Position numbers and translations under genes: made by a program. Below, piece after piece: positions 1 through 8,885 of a stretch of DNA of 64,000 nt; position 1 is the stretch's first letter, and the number at the start of each line of letters is the position of its first letter. The stretch is from Paraburkholderia tuberum STM678 (GTDB taxonomy: Bacteria; Pseudomonadota; Gammaproteobacteria; Burkholderiales; Burkholderiaceae), in contig NZ_CADFGP010000009.1 in assembly GCF_902833905.1 (NCBI RefSeq), positions 1 through 64,000 of the forward strand, given 5' to 3'. The notes under the pieces are model-generated. The model did no database searches and had not been told where the DNA came from. It was given only the letters and a program-made list of their open reading frames with translations.

Positions 1-1
1 C

Positions 2-79
2 ATCGACGAACTGTTGCCCTGGAACGTGGCCACGAAGCTGCCTCGGCAGTCTGGCCCATCGGCGTCTGCTGACACGTAA
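2..79 (+). pseudogene. IS66-family transposase (TnpC) C-terminal scrap
   Basis: The reading frame open at the left edge encodes IDELLPWN and stops at TAA 77-79. This short motif is typical of the extreme C-terminus of IS66-family TnpC transposases. Only about 25 codons remain in the window, and the tail after LPWN does not look like the usual ending, so the copy is probably truncated or recombined. It sits directly beside IS3-family debris, which suggests a small graveyard of insertion sequences. The upstream part lies outside the window. Confidence 0.5.
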
Positions 80-134
80 CCCGATTCCCGATCATGCCTC
101 ACGCGGGCGCCGCGTTGCGGACGGCCGTCGCGAG

Positions 135-761
135 GTGCTTACCCCGTACCCGGCGGAATTTCGGGCGCAAATGGTCGGGCTGCTGAAGGCCGGACGCAGG
201 CGGGAGGAACTGGAAAAGGAGTTCGAGCCGACTGCACAGACCATCTACAACTGGGTGGCGCAGGCTGATCGCAACACAGATGTTCCGGTGCGACGATGGC
301 ACGCCGTTGCGCGTAACGTTCGCACTCGACTGCTGCGATCGGAGAGGCGATTGGCTGGGCGGCGGGGACCGGCGGGCATAGCGGTGATGTAGTGCGCAAC
401 GCGATGCTGGCCGCCGTCGCGCAGCAATTCGGCACCGGGCAGGTCGCGCCGTCCATCGAATGGTTGACGGACAACGGCTCGACTTATGTCGACCACCGCA
501 CTCGCAGCTTCGCTCGCGAATTGGCCCTGGAGCCATTGACAACGCCGGCACGTTCTCCGCAGAGCAATGGCATGGTCGAATCGTTCGTGAAGATCATGAA
601 GCGACAATTACGTCGCCTGTATGGACGAGCCTGGCGCGCCAGCGGCGCTCTCGAGTCTGGCTGTTGCATTTGAACACTACAATGAGCGCCATCCGCACAA
701 AGCCCTGGAATACCGCTCGCCGCATGAGTTCAGGCGTGCTGCCGCGACTTCATTGACCTAA
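135..761 (+). pseudogene. degraded IS3-family transposase (OrfA/OrfB remnant)
   Basis: From 135 the frame encodes an OrfA-type helix-turn-helix start (PAEFRAQMVGLLKAG then TIYNWV). It jumps around 280 into an OrfB integrase core, so most of the intervening sequence is deleted. The core continues in two further frames. EAIGWAAGTGGHSGDVVRNAM precedes the DNGS motif (about 470-480), which becomes readable only after a shift near 342. A second shift near 600-610 is needed to reach the usual ending FEHYNERHPHKALEYRSPHEF, stopping at TAA 759-761. The catalytic Asp region and the NGMVESF motif around 565-585 are still visible. Two frameshifts plus a deletion mean it cannot make an active transposase. 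The right end of the element probably lies near 770-800. Confidence 0.8.
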
Positions 762-1760
762 CGGTGTCCGCGTGTCCTGAGTTGCAGGGGCAACTCCAAC
801 CAGCTGCACTGGGTCATCTCCGCCCCCCGGTTGCCCGACCTCAGCAAGCAATGCTTCGTCGCGCGCAATCACCTTCGGCAGATGCAAGCGCAAGAATTCG
901 ACCCACGTGCGCGTCTTTGCATCGATGAATTTGCGCGACGGATAGAGCGCATAAACAGTCGTCTTTTGCAGCGTATATTCCGGCAACACGCGCACCAGCG
1001 TGCCATCGCGCAACCCGGAAATGGCCGCGTAGAGCGGCACCATGCCGATACCCATGCCTTCGCGGATCGCCACGATCAATGATTCGGCGATGTTCACATG
1101 CACGGGGCCGTCGACTTCCATCAACTCACTGCCGTTCGGGCCGTCGAGCGTCCATTCATGTGGCGGGAACGCCGGCGTATGCAGGATCAGACATTCGTGA
1201 TGCGCAAGGTCAGCCGGTTCTTGCGGCGCGCCGTGCGCCCGCGCGTAGGCCGGCGATGCGCACAGGATGCTGAACGTCGTCCCCAGCGGAAACGATACGA
1301 GGTCCGAATTCGGCAGCGTCGATGCGCCGATCACGGCCACGTCGGCGCTGCCCTCGAACAGATCGGGCATGCGCTGCGATAGCGTCAACTCGACGGTCAC
1401 ATCAGGATAAAGCTCGCGGTAACGCGAAATGGCTGGCAGGACGTAGTGCTGGCCGATGCTCGCAAAGCTATGCATGCGCAGTGCGCCGGTTGGTCGCTCG
1501 TGTGCGCAACTGGCTTCTTCTTCCGCAACATCGACATCCGCGAGGATCTGCTGCGATCGTTTCAGATAGCGCTCGCCGGCGGTGGTCAGCGCAAGCCGAC
1601 GCGTCGAGCGATTCAGCAGGCGCGTGCGCAGATGTGCTTCAAGCTCCGAGACCGCGCGAGACATCGCGCCGGTCGTTGAATTGAGCGATTGCGCAGCCGC
1701 GGTGAAGCTACCGGCTTCAACCACGCGCACAAACACTCGCATATTTTGTAGCGTGTCCAT
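750..1760 (-). CDS. LysR-family transcriptional regulator
   Basis: 336 aa. The N-terminal winged helix-turn-helix (about residues 5-65, with MRVFVRVVEAGSFTAAAQSL) is followed by a periplasmic-binding-like effector domain. I chose ATG 1760 over the upstream TTG because the family normally begins at this MDTLQNMRVF position. It is divergent from the broken FUSC efflux gene, a layout typical of a LysR activator controlling aromatic-acid efflux. The last 15-25 residues are encoded by IS3-derived sequence: the stop at 750 lies inside the transposase remnant, so the native stop was probably lost when the element inserted. The regulator otherwise looks intact, but its main target next door is dead. 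Confidence 0.9.
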   Translation of the reverse strand: MDTLQNMRVFVRVVEAGSFTAAAQSLNSTTGAMSRAVSELEAHLRTRLLNRSTRRLALTTAGERYLKRSQQILADVDVAEEEASCAHERPTGALRMHSFASIGQHYVLPAISRYRELYPDVTVELTLSQRMPDLFEGSADVAVIGASTLPNSDLVSFPLGTTFSILCASPAYARAHGAPQEPADLAHHECLILHTPAFPPHEWTLDGPNGSELMEVDGPVHVNIAESLIVAIREGMGIGMVPLYAAISGLRDGTLVRVLPEYTLQKTTVYALYPSRKFIDAKTRTWVEFLRLHLPKVIARDEALLAEVGQPGGGDDPVQLVGVAPATQDTRTPLGQ

Positions 1761-1804
1761 CAAACCTTCTGTTTCATGATCAAGGTCATATTTTCCGTCA
1801 GTCT

Positions 1805-1843
1805 CAGAACACTATTGTTGTCCGTTCTGGAACAGATGTTCTG
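1805..1843. promoter_or_regulatory. putative LysR operator half-sites
   Basis: The divergent intergenic region contains CAGAAC (1805-1810) and two GTTCTG hexamers (1824-1829 and 1838-1843). The first pair is an inverted repeat separated by 13 bp; the third is a direct repeat 14 bp further on. Such arrangements resemble LysR recognition and activation sites, but the assignment is inference. Confidence 0.35.
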
Positions 1844-1959
1844 CACCCATCGGCTTAATGTACACATCGCGGACTCCTACAATCGGCGCCTCGCCTGCCG
1901 GTGTCGGCCATTCTGTCCGGAGGCTCTCTCAGCGACCACGTAGGGTGCACTGTTTTCAG

Positions 1960-3584
1960 ATGAAACCCGATCATGCGATCGAACCGTCGGCGGATTTCTT
2001 CGGTCCGCGCGGCGTCATGCGGCGACGCCTCAGCCGAGCCAAACTCAATCGCGCCGTGCGCGACTGGGCCAGCAGCGACGGTCTGAGCTGGCTGCATCTG
2101 CTGAAGACGGTCACCGCCGGTCTGCTGGCGCTGGGCATCGCGATGCTGCTCGATCTGCCGCAGCCGCGCATTGCGATGACCACTGTCTTTGTGTTGATGC
2201 AACCGTTCAGCGGCATGGTGCTCGCGAAGAGCTTCTACCGGATTCTCGGAACGGCAGTAGGGACCGTGGCCGCGCTCGTGCTCGGCGGGCTGTTCGTTCA
2301 GCAGCCCGAACTGTACATGCTCGGCATGATCGTGTGGGTGAGCGCCTGTATTGCTGCGGCGGTCAGGTATCGGCATTTCAGATGGTACGGTTTTGTGCTC
2401 GCGGGTTACACCGCCGCGCTGATCGGCATTCCAAACGTGACGACGCCTCAGGGACTGTTCCTCGCCGCACTCACGCGTGCCGCCGAAGTGGCGCTCGGCA
2501 TCGTGTGTTCGAGCGCGGTCAGCGCGTTGCTGCTACCCCAGCGCTCGATCCTTGCGCTGCGACGTAACCTTCAGATCAGGTACGCGAATTTTACTGCGTA
2601 TGCTGTCGACGTGCTCGCACGCGGGCTCGAGCGCAATCAGTTCGAACGACGTTTCGCGGATTTCGTCGACGAAATCGCTGGCTTCGAAGCAACCCGCACG
2701 TTCGTCGCATTCGAAGATCCGGCGATGCGCTCGCGCAGTGCGCATCTGGCGCGTCTGAATAGCGAATTCATGGCGACACAGCGCGGCTGGCGCGCAACCG
2801 TTTGAGCAACTGATTCAGCGCATGCAGACGCGCGCACGCATCCTCGATGGTTTCCCGCTGCTTTGCGCGCTACTCGCGCCGGTGCTCGCGCTCGGCGCAT
2901 TCATCGCGCCGCGGCGCGGCTGGGCTTGGCATCGGCTTTTCGGTGTTCTTCTGTCTGCTGGCCGGGCCGGACAACGTCGTCAGCTACGTGCCCGATCTGC
3001 TGATCAACAACGGCATCGCGCTCACCGCGTCGATGCTGCTCGCAGCGGTTGTTTTCGCGGTGGTCTTTCCCGCCGATATGCGCTGGCTCATCGACCGGAT
3101 CATGGGCGACCTGCGAGCGCAAACGGTGTCGGCATGCAAGGACGCGCTGCCGGGTCTGAACCAACGATTCCAGTCGGGCACGCATGATCTGACTTCGCAA
3201 CTGCGCGTGCTGTTGACGCACCGTTCACGACGACGGCGCGACGCACTTCGCTGGATGCTCGCGACGATCGAAGTAGGTCACGCCGTCATCGATCTGCGCA
3301 ACGAAGCCGCACGCGCCGATTATGCCGACCCCCTTCAGCCGCGTTGGCGCAGCGTGATCGAACACACGTGCGACGATCTTGCCCGGCTCTTCGAACGCCC
3401 AGGTCCACGTTCGCTCGAACGCGCACTCGTCGCCGTGCGCTCGGCCACCTGGCTCGCGCAAGACATGCTGCAGGCAGTGCACCCCGAGCGCACCCGGCAT
3501 CACGATCTGCAACGTATCTTGAGCTGTCTGCACTTCATTCGCAGCGCGTTGCTCGACAAGGACGCGCCCTTCAATCGTCGCTGA
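1960..3584 (+). pseudogene. FUSC/AaeB-type aromatic-acid efflux permease, disrupted
   Basis: The first segment (from about ATG 1960; an in-frame ATG at 1858 also exists) encodes an N-terminal FUSC membrane bundle with segments such as LLKTVTAGLLALGIAMLLDL. It ends in a frame that stops at 2805. A second piece in another frame (from about 2822) carries DGFPLLCALLAPVLALGAF, and after another shift near 2915 the third piece reads GIGFSVFFCLLAGPDNVVSYV and continues to 3584. Intact family members are usually around 650-750 aa. Here the pieces total roughly 540 codons, so about 150-200 residues of the middle are missing near 2800 as well as the two shifts. No HlyD-type or DUF1656 partner genes follow. 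The efflux system is therefore non-functional although its LysR regulator survives. Confidence 0.8.
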
Positions 3585-3596
3585 GCAATGCTGCGT

Positions 3597-3623
3597 GGAT
3601 CTTTCTGCCAGATGGAAAGATCC
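3597..3623 (+). terminator. stem-loop after the FUSC pseudogene
   Basis: GGATCTTTC (3597-3605) pairs perfectly with GAAAGATCC (3615-3623) around a 9-nt loop. It lies just after the FUSC stop at 3584. There is no downstream T-run, so rho-independent termination is uncertain. Confidence 0.4.
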
Positions 3624-3722
3624 CTTCCGGGCGGCCCCGTTTATTCGCGTAGGTGGCGGTCATATAGTTTCGTCACTGCCTCGCAGTATTCGTCGCAGTA
3701 GTCGTAAGTCCTGGAGAACGAG

Positions 3723-3941
3723 ATGAAAGTGTTGAAGATGGTCCTGATTGCCTGTTCTTTGTCCACCGCTGCCGCCGCGTATGCACAGACGGCGCCGGCC
3801 GCGCCGGAGCAGCAGGTTGCGCAAGCGGATGGCCAGCGCACCGATAAGGTTGCCCCGCGCAAGCATGTGGAAGCGCCGAAAGCGAAAGCTGATGAATGTG
3901 TCGGTCCGATGAGCTTCTGCAACATCTACTTCGGCAGCTAA
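3723..3941 (+). CDS. small exported protein of unknown function
   Basis: 72 aa. The N-terminus is a clear Sec signal peptide with likely cleavage after AYA at residue 21. The mature part is about 51 residues: an Ala/Pro/Gln-rich charged spacer and then a compact C-terminal ending, ECVGPMSFCNIYFGS, containing the only two mature Cys residues, six apart. A GGAGAA ribosome site sits just before the ATG. It stands alone between the FUSC remnant and the CoA-transferase. The two cysteines could form a disulfide or bind metal or heme, but nothing in the sequence decides this. I do not recognise a named family. Confidence 0.65.
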   Translation: MKVLKMVLIACSLSTAAAAYAQTAPAAPEQQVAQADGQRTDKVAPRKHVEAPKAKADECVGPMSFCNIYFGS

Positions 3942-4118
3942 GTCCGGCTGCCTCACGCGCAACACCTGTCGCGGATCCTATCGCGCGACCCAACACCTGC
4001 TCGCGACGCCGTCCGATCGAGACGCCGCGGCGGGTGCGGCAACCGCCTATTGAGCGAAGCACACCGCAGACGTGCACACCGGTAGACGGAGCTGGCGACT
4101 ATGGAGAGACTCCCTTTC

Positions 4119-5618
4119 ATGTACGAAGACCGAATTCGCTGCGCCGCGCTACGCGGAAAAATCACCACGGCCGCCGACGCGGCGCTTCTGATTCACGACG
4201 GCATGCGGGTTGGCGCAAGCGGCTTCACGCGCGCGGGCGACGCGAAGGCCGTGCCGGTCGCGCTCGCCGAGCGTGCGCGCCGGCTGGGCGAGCCGCTGCG
4301 CATCACGTTGATGACAGGCGCCTCGCTCGGTCATGACGTTGACCGCATGCTGACCGAAGCGCGGGTGCTCGCGCGCCGTCTGCCGTTTCAGGTAGACAAG
4401 ACGCTGCGCGACGCCATCAATCGCGGCGAAGTGATGTTCGTCGATCAGCATCTGTCCGAGACCGTCGAGATGCTGCGCGCGAACCAGCTCGGCAAGCTCG
4501 ATGTCGCGATCATCGAAGCCGCCGCGATCACGGAGAGCGGCGGTATCGTGCCGACGACGTCGGTCGGCAATTCGGCGAGCTTCGCGATTCTCGCGGACAA
4601 GGTCATCGTCGAGATCAATCTTGCGCAGCCGCTCGGGCTCGAAGGCTTGCACGACATCTGGATCCCGGGGCGCCGGCCGCATCGTGAGCCGCTGCCGATC
4701 GTGCGCGCGCAGGATCGCGTCGGCACACCCGCTATCGAGATTGCGCCCGAGAAAATCGCGGCGATCGTGATGACGGACATGGCCGACAGCCCGTCCACGG
4801 TCTTGCCCGCGGATCGGGAAACCGCGTTGATCGCCGGTTATTTGATCGAATTTTTCCAGCATGAAGTCACGCGTGGCCGCATGCCGAAGCAGTTGCCGCC
4901 GCTGCAGGCGGGCATCGGTACGATCGCCAACGCGGTGTTGGCAGGATTCGTCGATTCGCCTTTCGAGGTGTTCGAAATTTATTCGGAAGTCCTGCAGGAT
5001 TCGACGTTCGATCTGATGGACGCTGGTAAGGTCGCGTTCGCGTCCGGTGCGTCGATCACGTTGTCGGCCGCGCGGCAGGCGCAGGTATTTGGCGATATCG
5101 AGCGCTATCGCGACCGGCTCGTGCTGCGTCCGCAGGAAGTCAGCAACCATCCCGAGGTGATTCGGCGGCTCGGTCTGATCGCGCTCAATACCGCGCTCGA
5201 ATTCGATATCTACGGCAACGTCAATTCGACGCATGTCGGCGGCACGCATATGATGAACGGCATCGGCGGCTCGGGCGACTTTGCGCGCAATGCGTCGTGC
5301 GCGGTGTTCGCGAGCAAGTCGACCGCGAAGGACGGCCGCATTTCGAGCATCGTGCCGATGGTGCCGCATTGCGATCACAACGAACACGACGTCGACGTCG
5401 TCGTCACCGAGCAGGGTCTCGCCGATCTGCGCGGCCTCGCGCCGCGCGAACGCGCGACGCTGATCATCGAGCATTGCGTGCATCCGCGGTATCGCGAGCT
5501 GTTGCGCGACTACTACCGCGATGCGTCGCTCTGGGGAGGGCAGACGCCGCATTGCCTCGATCAGGCGTTTGCATGGCATACGCGGCTGCGCGATACGGGG
5601 TCGATGCTGCCGGCCTGA
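4119..5618 (+). CDS. acetyl-CoA hydrolase/transferase family (succinyl-CoA:acetate CoA-transferase type)
   Basis: About 499 aa from ATG 4119. An in-frame ATG at 4101 exists, but the GGAG at 4103-4106 makes a good ribosome site for the second ATG. The protein matches the class I CoA-transferase family of cytoplasmic enzymes that move CoA between succinate, acetate or propionate. The Gly-rich GIGTIANAVL segment is followed by EIYSEVLQD, whose Glu (about residue 290) aligns with the catalytic glutamate of this family. The VVVTEQGLADLRGL block near the C-terminus is also typical. It is monocistronic, so the physiological acyl acceptor cannot be read from context. Length is normal for the family. 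Confidence 0.88.
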   Translation: MYEDRIRCAALRGKITTAADAALLIHDGMRVGASGFTRAGDAKAVPVALAERARRLGEPLRITLMTGASLGHDVDRMLTEARVLARRLPFQVDKTLRDAINRGEVMFVDQHLSETVEMLRANQLGKLDVAIIEAAAITESGGIVPTTSVGNSASFAILADKVIVEINLAQPLGLEGLHDIWIPGRRPHREPLPIVRAQDRVGTPAIEIAPEKIAAIVMTDMADSPSTVLPADRETALIAGYLIEFFQHEVTRGRMPKQLPPLQAGIGTIANAVLAGFVDSPFEVFEIYSEVLQDSTFDLMDAGKVAFASGASITLSAARQAQVFGDIERYRDRLVLRPQEVSNHPEVIRRLGLIALNTALEFDIYGNVNSTHVGGTHMMNGIGGSGDFARNASCAVFASKSTAKDGRISSIVPMVPHCDHNEHDVDVVVTEQGLADLRGLAPRERATLIIEHCVHPRYRELLRDYYRDASLWGGQTPHCLDQAFAWHTRLRDTGSMLPA

Positions 5619-5667
5619 TTCTGCGGCGGCCACAACCGCGGCGATAAAAGCAGAAGCAACAGGCCAT

Positions 5668-5702
5668 AAAAAAGCGCCAGCGATTCGAACCCGCTGGCGC
5701 TT
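5668..5702 (-). terminator. intrinsic terminator shared by the CoA-transferase and glsB-like genes
   Basis: AGCGCCAGCG (5673-5682) pairs with CGCTGGCGCT (5692-5701), giving a 10-bp GC-rich stem. On the minus strand it is followed by a run of six T, a strong rho-independent terminator for the gene at 5723-5977. On the plus strand only two T follow, so it is weaker for the CoA-transferase. Confidence 0.8.
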
Positions 5703-5722
5703 GATGACGTCGGATGCCGTAC

Positions 5723-5977
5723 TCAGGACCCTCGTCGCACGAGCCGGATAATAAACAGCAGAATGACCGCTCCGATCAACGCGGTGACGATCGAGCTGAT
5801 CCAGCCGCCGCCAAGCGAGATATGCAGCACGCCGGCGAGCCACCCGCCGATGAACGCGCCGATGATCCCGACGATGATGTCGACGATCAGGCCGAAGCCG
5901 CCGCCCCTGACCAGCACACCCGCGAGCCAGCCCGCGATCGCGCCGATGATGATCCATGCGATGATGCCGTGTTCCAT
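5723..5977 (-). CDS. GlsB/YeaQ/YmgE-family stress-response membrane protein
   Basis: 84 aa from ATG 5977, preceded by a GGGAG ribosome site. It is a Gly-rich protein with about three membrane segments (IIAWIIIGAIAGWLAGVLV, then FGLIVDIIVGIIGAFIGGWLAGV, then the last hydrophobic stretch before LVRRGS). The repeated GxxxG-like packing and length are characteristic of the transglycosylase-associated YeaQ/GlsB family. These proteins sit in the inner membrane and are often induced by general or envelope stress, but the biochemical role is unknown. It is a single gene with its own terminator. Confidence 0.9.
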   Translation of the reverse strand: MEHGIIAWIIIGAIAGWLAGVLVRGGGFGLIVDIIVGIIGAFIGGWLAGVLHISLGGGWISSIVTALIGAVILLFIIRLVRRGS

Positions 5978-6139
5978 ATTCGAGACTCCCTGGTTGAGTG
6001 TGAACAAATCACGGTGACAGAGCTTAGTCGAAGGTTATGGGACCGTCCACGTTCACGACGCGGAATTAACATTCTCTGAATCTGCTGCCAGCTAAGTGTA
6101 GACGATGCGCGCGAACAAAGGAGACTTACGCGCCGCGCT

Positions 6140-6847
6140 TCACTCGGGCGTCGGCTCCGCTTCCCGCGCGGTCCAACTGACGCTGGACACGCTCTTTTCC
6201 ATGCTCAGGCGGCTCGCCATCTGTTCGAGCTTCGATTGATCCTTCGGATGCATCGTCAGCGTCGCCGTCACGCGAATGCGCGCCGGTTCGTCCTCGACAT
6301 CCTCGCTCGTGAGGCTCTGGAACGACAGCGGCGCCGAGTACATCGAGTTGGAAATCGCGGCGCGAATGTTGATCTCGTCGGCTTCGCGGCAGACGATCGT
6401 CAGCACGTACTCGCGCACGAGGTCGGCGTTTGAAACCGGCGTCGAGTTGATCATCCGGCTCACTTCACGCAGCGCGGTGTTGGCCAGCAGCACGACCGCG
6501 GTGCCCGCGAGCGCCGGTCCGTAATGTCCCGCGCCGCTCAACACGCCGACGGCCGCCGAGCACCACAGCGTCGCCGCGGTGTTGATCCCCTGGATCGAGC
6601 CTTTGTCGCGCATGATGACGCCGCCGCCAAGAAAGCCGACGCCGGACACCACATAGGCGGCAATCTGCGTGACGCCGCTGACGCCGTTGCCGGTCAGCAC
6701 GCCGAGCGTGACGAACAGGCACGCGCCGCTCGCCACGAGCGTGATCGTGCGCAGGCCGGCAGTGCGCTGGCGCATCTGTCGTTCGAGGCCAATCGCGACG
6801 CCGCAAGCAAAAGCGGTCAGAAGCCGCAGGAAGAATTCGAGTGTCAT
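6140..6847 (-). CDS. MgtC/SapB-family inner-membrane protein
   Basis: 235 aa. The N-terminal half holds four to five membrane segments with the family hallmarks: the LERQMRQRTAGLRT motif near residue 20-35 and GVGFLGGGVIMRD near residue 70. The C-terminal half (from about residue 140) is a soluble ACT-like domain. MgtC proteins modulate the F1Fo ATP synthase or magnesium homeostasis and help survival at low Mg2+; others in the family have no defined role. A gap of about 470 bp separates it from the same-strand metallophosphoesterase upstream, so it probably has its own promoter. The ribosome site before the ATG is weak. Confidence 0.88.
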   Translation of the reverse strand: MTLEFFLRLLTAFACGVAIGLERQMRQRTAGLRTITLVASGACLFVTLGVLTGNGVSGVTQIAAYVVSGVGFLGGGVIMRDKGSIQGINTAATLWCSAAVGVLSGAGHYGPALAGTAVVLLANTALREVSRMINSTPVSNADLVREYVLTIVCREADEINIRAAISNSMYSAPLSFQSLTSEDVEDEPARIRVTATLTMHPKDQSKLEQMASRLSMEKSVSSVSWTAREAEPTPE

Positions 6848-7321
6848 CGTTCAGAAAGGTTGGCGTGCGCGCTGCCGCAGGGTGAAGCCTAGGCGTGGGA
6901 ACGTCAGGTCGTCTAGCTCGTGCACGCTAAGCGCATGAGGGTGGAACGAAATACGCGCGCACACGCGTGCAGCGGCGGGAAGCGTGCGGCATCGGCATGG
7001 CATCGAGCCACGCTGTTTCACCGACAGTACGCGAATGACAATGAAATGAGAGCGACGTGCGCCATCGAGCCCGAGGGCAGGACGGCGACAGGGACACCTG
7101 ACGCGGAAATCCTGCCGCTCAGGCGAGCGGGCAAATCGATACTCGGCTGGTACAGCTGCTACTGTCCAAGATCGTGATTCCGGTTAAAAGAATTGCGGGA
7201 ATTTTAGAGGGCGGCGTAAAGTTCAGTCAAGCCGCGATCGGCGGAGAGTGCGCATGTGGGTTTGCTACAGCCGTATCGTAGACAGGCCGTGATTAATTGC
7301 TCCGGACTGCGAATGTTGAGT
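6848..7321. other. 474-bp intergenic region upstream of the mgtC-like gene
   Basis: No convincing coding sequence is visible on either strand; the short open frames here lack family features and ribosome sites. The region must contain the promoter and probable leader of the mgtC-like gene (read leftward). I did not recognise a known Mg2+-sensing RNA by eye. Confidence 0.4.
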
Positions 7322-8485
7322 TCAATCCGGTTCGCCCGGCACGAGTCTCAAGCGCGTGATTTCCGAAGGCGCACCGAGTCGTTTCGGCGGACCCCAATAG
7401 CCCGTACCGCGACTCGTATAAACCCAGAGTCCGTTCAGGCGCGCGAGGCCTGCCGTGAACGGCTGTTGCAGGCGCACAAAGAAATTCCACGGAAAGAACT
7501 GACCGCCGTGCGTATGACCCGACAACTGCAGCGTAAAGCCGGCCGCCGCGGCCGCTTCGGCCGAACGCGGCTGATGCGCGAGCAGCACCCTGATCAGCAC
7601 GTCGCCCGGCGCGCCGGCGAGCGCCGCGACCGGGTCGCTGCGATGCGCGGGGTCGTGATGACCCGCCGAGTAATCGGTGACGCCGGCGATGACGGCGCGC
7701 GCGCCGTCATGGTCGACGATCACGTGTTCGTTCAGCAGCACCCGCAAGCCGAGCCGGCGGAATTCGGCGATCCACGAGTTCGCTCCGGAGTAGTACTCGT
7801 GATTGCCGGTCACGAGAAACGCACCGTGCCGCGCGGCGAGCCGCGACAGCGGCTGCGTATGCCGGCTCAGCTGCGGCACGCTGCCGTCGACGACGTCGCC
7901 CGTCACCGCGATCAGATCCGGCTTGAGCCGGTTCACCGCGTCGACGATCGCATCGACATAGCGGCCCTTGATCGTCGGGCCGACGTGGATGTCACTGATC
8001 TGCACGATCGTGAAGCCGTCGAGCGCGGCGGGCAGATCGTCGATCGGCACGTCGATCGTGACGACGCGCGCGCGACGGCGCGCGTTGAACAGGCCGATCA
8101 GCGTCGACAGCAGCGCGAGCAGCGGCACCGCCGCCGCCGAGCCGGTGCGCCAATGCGCGATCGTGAGCGTGTTCGGCCAGATCGCGTCGATCGTCAGCAG
8201 CGACGCCAGCACGAGGTCGCGCGCGAACGTCAGTACCAGCAGCGACGAGAAGAAGCCCATCGCGAGCAGGCCCACCCACGCGAGCCGGTCGCCGAGCGGC
8301 TGGCGCTTGAAGCCGCGCGCCATCATGCCGACCGGGATCAGGAAGATCGACAGCACGAGCCACAGCGCGCACAGCCCGCGGCCGGCCGCGGTGATCGGCA
8401 TGTCGGGAATCAGGCGCAAGCCGACGTAGATATGCAGCAGGATGCCAATCAGGATGATGCGGACAAGAAACGATGAACGTCGCAT
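7322..8485 (-). CDS. membrane-anchored metallophosphoesterase (YkuE-like)
   Basis: 387 aa. The first 130 residues contain about four membrane helices. A calcineurin-like catalytic domain follows, with the complete metal-ligand series in order: ISDIHVG, GDVVDG, GNHEYY, LLAHQP and SGHTHGGQ. All binuclear-metal residues are present, so it should be an active phosphodiesterase or phosphatase. Relatives act on lipid-linked or envelope substrates, but the substrate here is not known. It appears to be a single gene. ATG 8485 begins the hydrophobic N-terminus directly. Confidence 0.9.
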   Translation of the reverse strand: MRRSSFLVRIILIGILLHIYVGLRLIPDMPITAAGRGLCALWLVLSIFLIPVGMMARGFKRQPLGDRLAWVGLLAMGFFSSLLVLTFARDLVLASLLTIDAIWPNTLTIAHWRTGSAAAVPLLALLSTLIGLFNARRRARVVTIDVPIDDLPAALDGFTIVQISDIHVGPTIKGRYVDAIVDAVNRLKPDLIAVTGDVVDGSVPQLSRHTQPLSRLAARHGAFLVTGNHEYYSGANSWIAEFRRLGLRVLLNEHVIVDHDGARAVIAGVTDYSAGHHDPAHRSDPVAALAGAPGDVLIRVLLAHQPRSAEAAAAAGFTLQLSGHTHGGQFFPWNFFVRLQQPFTAGLARLNGLWVYTSRGTGYWGPPKRLGAPSEITRLRLVPGEPD

Positions 8486-8885
8486 AAAGAGGATCAGGGT
8501 GGGAAGGAGGCCAAAGGGCCGGCATCAGCGACAGCGCGGCGGCGATCGGTTAACGAACGCGGCGAATCATTCTACCGACATGTTCGGTCCCTTGCCGTAG
8601 CCGCAAAATTCGTGCTCCCGCACCGCACGACACGCCGGCCCCGAAGCCGCCGGGACGCGCCACGAAAAGTGTTCGCCGGGGCAGGCGCATTCCGTGCTCA
8701 GCACATACTTACAGGGCCGCGCGCCACGCATTCAATGCCTATGCAAGCGAATTAAATGGGCTTTGAATTGTATTCATGCGTGGAGTATGCTTGAAACAAG
8801 CCAGCTTGTTGCCGGGGCAGCGTAGGGCGCTTCGGCCATGACTGGTTCTGTCGCCGGGAAAGATCGGGCGGGGGGGAGGCACATC
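8486..8885. other. 400-bp divergent intergenic region
   Basis: Separates the minus-strand metallophosphoesterase from the plus-strand His-rich gene. No gene with coding features or ribosome site is visible. The last 130 bp (around 8740-8800) are locally AT-richer and probably hold the promoter of the gene at 8886. Confidence 0.4.

Noticed and set aside
4149..5957. 602-codon open frame antisense to the CoA-transferase
   Set aside because: Arg/His/Asp-rich antisense shadow, typical of high-GC codon bias; no motifs, and the sense protein is a clear family member.
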